From an archaeon (GTDB taxonomy: Archaea; Asgardarchaeota; Hermodarchaeia; Hermodarchaeales; Hermodarchaeaceae): a stretch of DNA of 7,466 nt. Under the pieces are notes generated by a model. The model saw only the letters and a program-made list of their open reading frames with translations, made no database searches and was not told the DNA's origin. The position numbers were made by a program, and so were the translations under genes. Positions 1 to 5,353 of the stretch are shown here, piece after piece (positions within the stretch are counted from its first letter, which is position 1; each line of letters starts with the position of its first letter). The DNA lies in NCBI GenBank assembly GCA_016550415.1, contig JABXGU010000058.1, positions 1 through 7,466 on the forward strand. The letters run 5' to 3'.

Positions 1-51
1 CAACCCAAACCACAACACAAACCAACCACAACAATCACAACAAACCAGTGA
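1..51 (+). CDS. Possible C-terminal tail of an upstream gene, cut by the window edge
   Basis: Read from base 1, the frame is open for 16 codons and ends in TGA at 49-51, seven bases before the ATP synthase K start. The peptide is low complexity, rich in Thr, Pro, Gln and Lys (it ends TTTITTNQ). The DNA is almost only A and C. It could be the disordered tail of the preceding gene in an ATP synthase operon or simply an A/C-rich untranslated leader; with 16 codons visible the two cannot be told apart. Confidence 0.2.
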   Translation, partial: QPKPQHKPTTTITTNQ

Positions 52-57
52 AACAAC

Positions 58-342
58 ATGCTCGGACCAGTATACGCAGCCTTCGGCGCAGTACTAGCAG
101 CAGGACTCGGAGCCGCAGGAGCAGCCATCGGCATAGGCTACAGCGGAAGCGCCATGGTAGGATCCGTAGCAGAAAAACCCGAAACCTTCAGCAAGTCAAT
201 GATAGCAGTAGTGCTGGCTGAAGCACAACAAACTGCACGCACAATAAGTATTGTTTGCTGGTTATATGAATTCAATGCGGTAGAAGATTTTGCGGATGGG
301 GCTGGGGAGGCGTTTCCGATGCTGAAGGTGGAGGTTGGCTAG
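58..342 (+). pseudogene. atpK: Truncated A/V-type ATP synthase subunit K (proteolipid c-ring subunit)
   Basis: Subunit K forms the membrane rotor ring of the archaeal A-type ATP synthase and carries ions through a conserved carboxylate in its second helix. Residues 1-57 fit this family well: a Gly/Ala-rich first helix (residues 5-28, with GLGAAGAAIGIG), the polar loop with VAEKPE (37-42), and the start of helix 2 ending LAEAQ, where Glu55 matches the ion-binding position. Family members then continue with a further dozen or more hydrophobic residues (typically AIYGL...). Here the match stops after Gln57, at about base 228, and the remaining 37 codons are an unrelated tail, mostly antisense to the LRR gene. 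Third codon positions in 58-228 are nearly all A or C, unlike every other gene in the window. A working rotor subunit cannot be made from this copy. It is either a truncated gene at a breakpoint or a chimeric assembly join. No strong ribosome binding site precedes the ATG. Confidence 0.75.
241..254. repeat. Perfect 6-bp inverted repeat (ACAATA-AG-TATTGT)
   Basis: The arms ACAATA and TATTGT pair exactly around a two-base centre. The site lies 8 bases beyond the LRR stop codon and about 12 bases after the point where the ATP synthase K match ends. It could act as a 3' hairpin for the LRR transcript, but no T-run follows it on the minus strand. It could also be a protein-binding or recombination palindrome. 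In A/T-rich DNA a match of this size may be chance. Confidence 0.35.
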
Positions 343-1437
343 GAGGCGAGGAGTGGGTTTATTTTTAAAGTCGGCAGGGTCGATGTCGCGGAGTATCTGC
401 AATCTGGTATCGGAATCTGCTTGTGCAATAGCACGATACTGTGAGTGCCATGGTGGTATTCGTGGACCCTCCCAGCTTTCGAATCTGAATTCTTTGAATT
501 TGAAATGTGAGAAGAGGGGTGTGAGGTCGAGGGTTTCAAGCCAGTTGTCATGAACTTCGAATTGTTTGAGGCGGCGGCAGTGGCGGAGGGGTGTGAGGTC
601 GAGGGTGCGTAGCTGGTTGCAGCCAAGGTTAAGAGATTCGAGGCTAGGGCAATGTTGGAGTGGCGTCAGATCGATGGCAGTAAGCTGGTTATGCTCAAGA
701 CTGAGCCCGTTGAATTCTGGGCAATGCTGGAGGGGGGTCAGGTCGATGGATTCGAGCCTATTATGATTTAGGAGGAGGGTCATGAATTCTGGGCAATGCT
801 GGAGGGGGGTCAGGTCAATCTGTGTAAGCTTATTAAAACCAAGATTAAGTGCCTGAAGGCGTTTACAATCTTGCAGAGGAGTCAAGTCAATGGTGGCGAG
901 TTCACTCCCACTGAGGAACAGCAATTCTAGGTTGGAACAGGAGCTTAGTGGAGTAAGGTCTACTTCCAGCAATTTGCAGTTAAGATGTAAAGTATGGAGG
1001 CTAGTACAATCCTCAAGGGAATTGAGGTCGAGATGCTCAATTGAATTGTATATCTCAATTATGTGGAGGTTGGGACAGTGTACAAGGGGTGAAAGGTCAA
1101 CCTTCTGGTGGTGACTAAAAGAAAGGGTTAGGTGCTTAAGAGTCTTGATTTGGCTTAGGGGAGCAAGGTTGAGGGGTTCTCTTCCCAAATAACCAAGGGA
1201 GAACCACTTCAAATTCGGGAATTGTGTGAGTTGAGCAAGGTCGACTGAAACGATGCCAAGCTCAGTTAGTTCAAGATTGGCAATTTCTTGTGGGATTTCT
1301 ATTTGACAGGCTTCTGGAGGACGACTAGCATTGTGAATCAAAATTGCCCCTTGATAGTGGAAAGTAATATGGTTGGAATTTTCTGATGGTCCATATCTAT
1401 AATATCGTTTCCCACCAATGTATCGTATTCTATTCAT
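262..1437 (-). CDS. Cytosolic leucine-rich repeat protein (DLTPL-type LRRs)
   Basis: This 391-residue protein folds as an LRR solenoid, a scaffold normally used for protein-protein contact; its partner is unknown. An N-terminal part (1-55) leads into about ten repeats. Units begin with Asp at residues 114, 137, 160, 184, 208, 232, 256, 280 and 304, so the period is 23 then 24. The unit pattern is DLTPLxxCxxLxxLxLxxNxLxxI, with Cys repeated at 121, 144, 167, 191, 215, 239, 263 and 287. Less regular units lie around 66 and 90. A non-repeat C-terminal cap (about 318-391) is basic, with PPWHSQYRAI and RKRLPSPIRK. There is no signal peptide or membrane helix, so a cytosolic location is inferred. 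The ATG has no ribosome binding site, and an A/T-rich TATA-like stretch (1463-1472) lies about 26 bases upstream, which suggests a leaderless transcript. The gene stands alone, converging on the ATP synthase K fragment. Neighbouring repeats share long identical DNA blocks, a sign of recent repeat duplication. I associate this LRR style with Thorarchaeota. Confidence 0.85.
   Translation of the reverse strand: MNRIRYIGGKRYYRYGPSENSNHITFHYQGAILIHNASRPPEACQIEIPQEIANLELTELGIVSVDLAQLTQFPNLKWFSLGYLGREPLNLAPLSQIKTLKHLTLSFSHHQKVDLSPLVHCPNLHIIEIYNSIEHLDLNSLEDCTSLHTLHLNCKLLEVDLTPLSSCSNLELLFLSGSELATIDLTPLQDCKRLQALNLGFNKLTQIDLTPLQHCPEFMTLLLNHNRLESIDLTPLQHCPEFNGLSLEHNQLTAIDLTPLQHCPSLESLNLGCNQLRTLDLTPLRHCRRLKQFEVHDNWLETLDLTPLFSHFKFKEFRFESWEGPRIPPWHSQYRAIAQADSDTRLQILRDIDPADFKNKPTPRLLANLHLQHRKRLPSPIRKIFYRIEFI
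514..816. repeat. 72-bp-period direct repeats inside the LRR gene
   Basis: Successive LRR units are repeated at DNA level with a period of 72 bases (24 codons). A 34-base block is identical at 711-744 and 783-816, and a related copy begins near 649. A separate 21-base block is identical at 514-534 and 586-606. Identity that includes synonymous positions points to recent unit duplication or gene conversion, not only protein-level selection. Repeat number may vary between strains, and the tract is prone to assembly collapse. Confidence 0.8.
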
Positions 1438-1462
1438 GTATTCTCACTGTATTTAATCTAGA

Positions 1463-1472
1463 AATTAATAAG
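1463..1472 (-). promoter_or_regulatory. Candidate TATA box of the LRR gene
   Basis: On the minus strand the stretch TATTAATTTC lies about 26 bases before the LRR start codon. No GAGGTGA-type site occurs between it and the ATG. This spacing is what a leaderless archaeal transcript would show. The call rests only on A/T-rich sequence and distance. Confidence 0.3.
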
Positions 1473-1562
1473 CAAAATGCCCTTCGTAATCATTTTTTTT
1501 TAAGTCTTCGGTGACAAAACCGTCTATCCCAAGGATAATCTGTTTATACCTGACCTAAAGTA

Positions 1563-2216
1563 TTAGGATTTCCTATCTCTGCATTTCACGAGGGTAGGTC
1601 GAACAATCCAAAATATAGTTGTTCCTGTTCCAAACAAAAGCATACCAAGACCGGTCCAAAAACTTGCTTCTTCATAGACACGAGACGGTCCAATGTCAAA
1701 AAGTGGTTCCTGAAGCACGGCTTTAACCCAACGTCGGTTGGTCCCATTACCATAAGCGTATTGGATTGAAAGGGCAGGACCATGACTTGAGTCAAAGATG
1801 CAGTCGAGATAGTCATCATTCCATGTTGCTCTGCATCGCCAAGTCTGTTGTAGTAATGACCACCCTTCAGAAGGAGGTTGAAGCCAAGATACTGGGTGTT
1901 GGTTGCCTTCAAAGCAGTCAATCATTATTTCTTGGTTGCTGTCAAAACACCAAAGGGCTGTAAGTCTAGCGTTGGTAGGAAAGCTGGTGTTCCAACATTC
2001 CCAAACTGTGGTAATATAGTATTGACCCCAATATAGTTTGAAGTACAGTGCTATGTTCACATAAATACCAGAAACGTTACTATCGGTTATCATCCAATCA
2101 AATCCACCTGGGTTGGTTTCATTTTCAGTTCCACCTGAAATTGACCAAGTAACAGTTCCCTCATAGCTCAAGGTTATTCCAGGTGCGCGCCATTGGTCGT
2201 CTATCGGTCGTGGCAA
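1563..2216 (-). CDS. N-terminally truncated surface protein with C-terminal membrane anchor
   Basis: The 217 readable residues form an aromatic-rich, Cys-containing domain (about 1-180) with several N-x-S/T sites. One membrane helix follows (about 186-207, with FWTGLGMLLFGTG) and then a short basic tail ending KCRDRKS. This is the layout of an archaeal protein with its bulk outside the cell. Such a protein needs a signal peptide, yet none is present: the first usable start is TTG at 2216 with no ribosome binding site, and the frame closes upstream at a TAA near 2267-2269 after a non-hydrophobic stretch in between. The other two frames there give no signal peptide either. The N-terminus therefore looks lost rather than misread by one frameshift. 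The order (aromatic opening, ectodomain, anchor, basic tail) resembles the intact protein at 2654-3277, and the two may be distant relatives. No family was recognised; probably non-functional. Confidence 0.6.
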   Translation of the reverse strand: MPRPIDDQWRAPGITLSYEGTVTWSISGGTENETNPGGFDWMITDSNVSGIYVNIALYFKLYWGQYYITTVWECWNTSFPTNARLTALWCFDSNQEIMIDCFEGNQHPVSWLQPPSEGWSLLQQTWRCRATWNDDYLDCIFDSSHGPALSIQYAYGNGTNRRWVKAVLQEPLFDIGPSRVYEEASFWTGLGMLLFGTGTTIFWIVRPTLVKCRDRKS

Positions 2217-2221
2217 GATGT

Positions 2222-2404
2222 ATGCTAAAACGTTATGCCGCAGAAAAGGGTTTGAACCTACAAGTTAGCGGCAGCGCCATGTGGGATAACTTTTCAGTGG
2301 GCAGACCTATTGAGATGATTCGATATGACTTCAACAGAAGCCAATGGATTTGGACTAAAGATGCCCTACCAAAACTCATTTTTCCATCTCGTCAAGTAGG
2401 GTAA
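2222..2404 (+). pseudogene. Likely C-terminal remnant of an unidentified protein
   Basis: From ATG 2222 an open frame of 60 residues ends in TAA (2402-2404). Its composition looks coding, with charged and aromatic residues mixed (MWDNFSVGRP, YDFNRSQWIWTKDALPK), and the overlapping minus-strand frames are broken by stops. There is no ribosome binding site. The frame extends back to a GTG at 2183 only by running antisense through the neighbouring minus-strand gene. The simplest reading is the tail of a gene whose front was lost where it meets the truncated gene ending at 2216. No family was recognised. A genuine small protein is possible but less likely. Confidence 0.35.
2236..2273. repeat. Inverted repeat TGCCGC/GCGGCA near the head-to-head junction
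   Basis: The 6-base arms TGCCGC (2236-2241) and GCGGCA (2268-2273) are perfect complements around a 26-base spacer, and the spacer itself holds the palindrome GGTTTGAACC (2249-2258). An outer pair GTTAT (2232-2236) and ATAAC (2286-2290) is also complementary but offset and overlaps the inner arm by one base. The structure lies just beyond the point where two truncated reading frames meet. It may be a breakpoint trace or chance within coding sequence. Confidence 0.3.
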
Positions 2405-2653
2405 AATGAGGTCTATAGGTTGGCACAATAAAAAAAGAGGGGAGGGAAAAGAAGAATTCAATGGAGTAAAGTTTTAGACTGGGTCAGGACTTGGAGGAGG
2501 TGGATACAAGATAATCACCAGAAGTTCACTCGTAATAGGGTACTTAAACTCCCCAAAGACCTGTAAAGGATGGACAGCCTTTCATAAAAATTGCTGACTG
2601 TCATAGAATGAAATTAACAGCTTTGACCAAACAGATTGGATGTGTTTTGGAAT
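2405..2653. other. Gene-free spacer with a 27-base purine tract
   Basis: No convincing gene is seen here; the longest ATG frame at the left end (from 2406) gives only about 23 residues. A purine-only tract runs from 2430 to 2456. On the minus strand it is a pyrimidine tract with a seven-T run, which could end transcription from the surface-protein gene that stops at 2654, though it sits about 200 bases past the stop. Terminator function is only a suggestion. Confidence 0.3.
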
Positions 2654-3277
2654 TTAGGCATCGCCCACCTCTTCAACGACCTCGTGGACACTGCCACCCT
2701 TTTTTCTGATGCAACTGCAGACACAGGGAATGATGACAACCACTATGACCAGTAGGCTGATAAACCAGCCCAAGGCATCGTCAAAACCTTCGAACAGATC
2801 TACGAAGGGAGGATTATTGGTTGTTGTGTTGGACCATCTGTAGAGGGTTACGGTTAGGCTGAACAGGAGAGAGACCTGACCGGTATTATCGAGGATAAGG
2901 TGCCAAGTGCTAGTGTGGGGGAAGGCGGCTTGCGTGTTGAGAATCCAGTCCACCTGATCTGATAAGATGCAGTTCGCTGTTGATTGGCTTGTGAGCCAGC
3001 TTTGATAGGCTGTGTCGTTACAGACTAGGAGGGTAGTGGGATTGAAGCCAGTTCCACTAATGGTGAGGTTTATGGTCCAGAGGTCACCTGAACCCCTTGT
3101 TGCGTTGTAGTGCCATTGGCTGTGGCTGGGAAGTGGCTCGAGAAATCCACGATACTCATAATCAATACGGGCCCAGCTTCCTTCATTAGCATTTAGAGTA
3201 TTTGGAATCCAAGATGTTATGAGCAGAAGGAGTAAGGTGAGGAGTAGTTTTGTCTGCAGGGGTGGATTGGATATCAT
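2654..3277 (-). CDS. Secreted surface protein with C-terminal membrane anchor
   Basis: The product is 207 residues. A signal peptide covers about 1-30 (long Leu run LLLTLLLLLI, then TSWIPNTLNA before the likely cleavage). The ectodomain (about 31-165) has many Trp and Tyr, several N-x-S/T sites and two Cys. A strongly hydrophobic helix follows (about 170-188, WFISLLVIVVVII), then a charged tail with IRKK. The expected topology is outside-facing domain, single anchor, short cytoplasmic end. The start at 3277 is favoured because a perfect GAGGTGA lies at 3285-3291, seven bases upstream. A longer frame from GTG 3316 would place that site inside the coding region. A TATA-like TATAAAAA (3317-3324) lies a suitable distance upstream. 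The gene is divergent from the small membrane protein at 3370. It shares its architecture with the broken gene at 1563-2216. No known family was recognised; function unknown. Confidence 0.75.
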   Translation of the reverse strand: MISNPPLQTKLLLTLLLLLITSWIPNTLNANEGSWARIDYEYRGFLEPLPSHSQWHYNATRGSGDLWTINLTISGTGFNPTTLLVCNDTAYQSWLTSQSTANCILSDQVDWILNTQAAFPHTSTWHLILDNTGQVSLLFSLTVTLYRWSNTTTNNPPFVDLFEGFDDALGWFISLLVIVVVIIPCVCSCIRKKGGSVHEVVEEVGDA

Positions 3278-3284
3278 ATGAGGT

Positions 3285-3291
3285 TCACCTC
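3285..3291 (-). promoter_or_regulatory. Ribosome binding site GAGGTGA that sets the 3277 start
   Basis: GAGGTGA on the minus strand is fully complementary to the conserved 3' end of archaeal 16S rRNA (…TCACCTC). It sits seven bases before ATG 3277. This rules against the upstream GTG start at 3316. Confidence 0.75.
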
Positions 3292-3316
3292 TGCAAGCTG
3301 CACGTGAATTGGTCAC

Positions 3317-3324
3317 TTTTTATA
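3317..3324 (-). promoter_or_regulatory. Candidate TATA box for the surface-protein gene
   Basis: TATAAAAA on the minus strand would place the transcript start near 3292-3295, just ahead of the ribosome binding site. The same A/T-rich block (TTTTTATACTTTA on the plus strand) could also serve the divergent gene at 3370. The call is from sequence and spacing only. Confidence 0.4.
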
Positions 3325-3369
3325 CTTTATGGTGACAATACAAACTAGAAAGCACAAGAATGAAGAGAA

Positions 3370-3591
3370 ATGACAAGGCGTTCATTAATGGGAGATCAAA
3401 CAGCATCAACATCCCCATTTAGGTTCTTGAAAATCGCTGGATTTGCTTTACTCTTATTTGGGATTTGTTATATTGTTTCACCGGTTTTTTTACAAGTTGA
3501 ACATGATACGTGGATGACTGGTTGGATGCTCATTATAGTTGGCTTCTTCCTTCTGTTTATGGGATATGTTTTCCAATCTTGGAAATCTTAA
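3370..3591 (+). CDS. Small two-helix membrane protein
   Basis: The 73-residue product has two hydrophobic segments, about 20-41 (IAGFALLLFGICYIV) and 48-67 (GWMLIIVGFFLLFMGYVF), joined by a short acidic loop with EHDTW. Both ends are polar, which suggests a hairpin in the cytoplasmic membrane with both termini on one side. Start choice is uncertain: ATG 3370 has only a weak purine-rich GAAGAGAA ahead of it, and ATG 3388 would remove six residues without touching the helices. The gene converges on the HIT gene, and its TAA overlaps the opposing stop. No known family was recognised. Confidence 0.6.
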   Translation: MTRRSLMGDQTASTSPFRFLKIAGFALLLFGICYIVSPVFLQVEHDTWMTGWMLIIVGFFLLFMGYVFQSWKS

Positions 3592-4097
3592 TTCTGCAAT
3601 TTACTCTTCAATGCTCTAAACATCGCTTCTGACCATTGTTCATCTTCAGGGCGGCTAAGAAGGTGCTCCATGGCTAATTCACGAGTGCGTTTGTCCTTGT
3701 AACGTGGAATGAGGTGAAAGTGCAAATGCTCAGTAGTAACAGGAGGATTATCAGATGTCCATCCCTCCTTTATTTCATCTAACTCCCAATGTTCACACAT
3801 TGTCATAACATAGATTTTCTGCACATCTTCCAGCTTTTCCTTAATCTTGTGTGCCCATTCCACGACAGCTGAAAATATTTGCTTAGCAACCTCTGTGTCA
3901 GGTTCAATGTCACATATATCGTCATATGCATCCTTTGCTACAACCAAAACATGACCTAATATTTTGGGACCTAAAGGAAGAATAACATAGTAATGTTCAT
4001 TGTCATCCAGCCAACGGTAAGCCTCTTCCTTTTTCGTCTTCTGCCACTGGCAGAAAGCACAATATCTTTTCCTGTGTTCTTCTTTGTTAATAGGCAT
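3588..4097 (-). CDS. HIT-family (histidine triad) nucleotide-binding protein
   Basis: HIT proteins are small soluble hydrolases or transferases acting on nucleoside phosphates, using the motif HxHxH. The 169-residue product has HLHFHLIPRY with His124, His126 and His128. Upstream is the fold's central strand ILGHVLVVAK and an N-terminal CAFC (Cys13, Cys16), the half zinc site seen in many Hint/GalT-related members. It differs from ordinary Hint proteins: the usual N-G-x-x-x-G-Q stretch before the triad is replaced by a longer charged segment (MCEHWELDEIKEGWTSDNPP), and the His that often follows the VxxK strand is missing (KDAYDDI). Substrate therefore cannot be inferred. No signal peptide is present, so it is cytosolic. 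A GGTG seven bases before the ATG is a weak ribosome binding site. Its TAA shares the four bases TTAA with the stop of the convergent membrane protein. Confidence 0.9.
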   Translation of the reverse strand: MPINKEEHRKRYCAFCQWQKTKKEEAYRWLDDNEHYYVILPLGPKILGHVLVVAKDAYDDICDIEPDTEVAKQIFSAVVEWAHKIKEKLEDVQKIYVMTMCEHWELDEIKEGWTSDNPPVTTEHLHFHLIPRYKDKRTRELAMEHLLSRPEDEQWSEAMFRALKSKLQN

Positions 4098-4140
4098 CTA
4101 GTACACCATTCCTATAGCAATTACAGAACTTTTCATCCTA

Positions 4141-5037
4141 TTATTCTTGTGTCACCGAAATAATCTTGATTCTTTTTATTATCACTTTTCGAAGCTCTTT
4201 TAGTGACGATAGGAAATTATTGCGACCCTCTTCATCCCATCGAGTATTATTTTCAGTATATAATTGAAATAAATGGAATGCTGTTACATTATATGTATCA
4301 AAAGACCACCGACTCCGTAAATCAAGAAAGCTGGCTTTATTTATCTAAGACTGAAATCTGCCTGAATCAGGTCTAGGACCTAGTAATAATAGCTTTAGAA
4401 AGTTGTATGTGTCTATTAGAATGCGAATTTCAATGTCCTCAATATATACCCAATCCAATTGGGAGATAGCAGTTTTAATTTCATATTGCTCAATTTGAGA
4501 GGGGGTCATCCTAGACAAGGCAGTATATAGATAATGTGCTAGATTCAGTCTTTTCCTAAATCGCAATATTCGAATCACTGTTAATACTAGGAAAAATATC
4601 GCTAAAAAGATGGAAAGGGATGGAAATACTCTGTCAACGTTTGTTGCCAAATTAAGTTAGCGAAGATTAGTCTAGGGATTAAAAAAAACAGTGCCAAGGG
4701 TTAGAGAAAAGTTGTTGAGTACTGATTCACGATAATTCCCAAGAAGGCGATATTTAGCGACACGGCTGCGTAAAGGCCAAAACCCTTGTCCAATGAATTT
4801 CTTGTTCCCACATTCTAGAATTTTATCAAGTATCCATTCAAAAAGCTGCCAACTCATTAATAGCATGCCAATAAGACCAATTATCAAGGAGCCAGCCGCT
4901 ACAAAGGAAATTGGGTCTAGTTGGAGAATAATATTCTGTTGCTATAGAAAAAGTATCGAACTGAAGAAGATTGATCCTGTGAGATAAAGATAACGATAGG
5001 ACGGAGTGGGTTTGGCAAGTGTTGCTATTAATGACAT
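4141..5037 (-). pseudogene. Multi-helix membrane protein frame with four in-frame stops
   Basis: One minus-strand frame runs from ATG 5037 to TAA 4141-4143 without any shift, 299 codons, but is interrupted by TAG at 4942-4944 (codon 32), TAG at 4672-4674 (codon 122), TAA at 4657-4659 (codon 127) and TAG at 4345-4347 (codon 231). All segments look like protein. Predicted helices are at about residues 14-31 (LYLTGSIFFSSILFL), 40-65 (AAGSLIIGLIGMLLM) and 136-155 (SIFLAIFFLVLTVIRIL). A soluble C-terminal part follows (IEQYEIKTAISQLDW, then DTYNVTAFHLFQLY and WDEEGRNNFL). The TTG codons at 4887 and 4650, which could restart the open pieces, have no ribosome binding site. The A/T-rich run ahead of ATG 5037 could support a leaderless start. 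The pattern fits a gene inactivated only by point nonsense changes. Amber readthrough would remove three of the stops but not the TAA. No family was recognised. Confidence 0.6.
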
Positions 5038-5059
5038 GTGATGTGATTAAAGCAACTGA

Positions 5060-5353
5060 TTGAAAAAATTATGGGATTCCATTAATATTGTGAAATTACT
5101 CCTAGGATATTTTGTCGAATTTGGTACATCGGAAGAAGAGGAAATAAGTGAATTATAGTCTTTCATAATTCATAGCGGATGTTGCGTAGGGGTGAACCAT
5201 ACCAAGTATTGGGATTCACTTATGTAGGCGACATGTATTTTGGCTAATTTCTTACATCATAGTTCAATTGAGACCGGTCTAGAAGTAAAAATTCTTAGAA
5301 ATTCCAAGGAAGAGATAGCAATCGAAGAAAAACTATTTTTCTGGTTTTCGTAA
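5060..5353 (+). other. Spacer with a weak coding-like frame broken by two TAG codons
   Basis: Between the decayed membrane-protein gene and the beta-helix gene no intact gene is seen. One plus-strand frame from TTG 5060 or GTG 5090 reaches TAA 5351-5353 with only two TAG codons (5156-5158 and 5225-5227). Parts of it look protein-like (GYFVEFGTSEEEEISEL, LEVKILRNSKEEIAIEEK). In A/T-rich DNA this is weak evidence, and the end overlaps the 3' end of the beta-helix gene. It may be a small degraded gene or non-coding spacer. Confidence 0.2.

Noticed and set aside
335..1114. Open frames on the plus strand at 335-553, 566-766 and 890-1114, and a second minus frame at 339-626
   Set aside because: All lie across the LRR gene; the regular 24-residue repeats show which frame is real, and the others only mirror the repeat DNA.
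1586..1963. Alternative frames at 1586-1921 (minus) and 1766-1963 (plus)
   Set aside because: They overlap the surface-protein frame, which alone has a coherent ectodomain, anchor and basic tail.
2232..2290. tRNA-like sequence on the minus strand with the T-loop-like GGTTCAAACC
   Set aside because: The T stem has a mismatch, no anticodon stem of five pairs can be made at the required spacing, and no matching 5' acceptor strand is present.
3278..3316. Longer N-terminus of the surface protein from GTG 3316
   Set aside because: The added segment contains the GAGGTGA site for ATG 3277 and would put a polar, Cys-containing stretch before the signal peptide.
4793..4987. Plus-strand open frame of 64 codons
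   Set aside because: It is antisense to the decayed membrane-protein gene, whose frame has the membrane helices; there is no ribosome binding site.
4141..5037. Amber recoding to pyrrolysine as the main explanation of the broken frame
   Set aside because: A TAA also interrupts the frame, a neighbouring gene ends normally at TAG, and no pyl genes are in view. It is kept only as an alternative.
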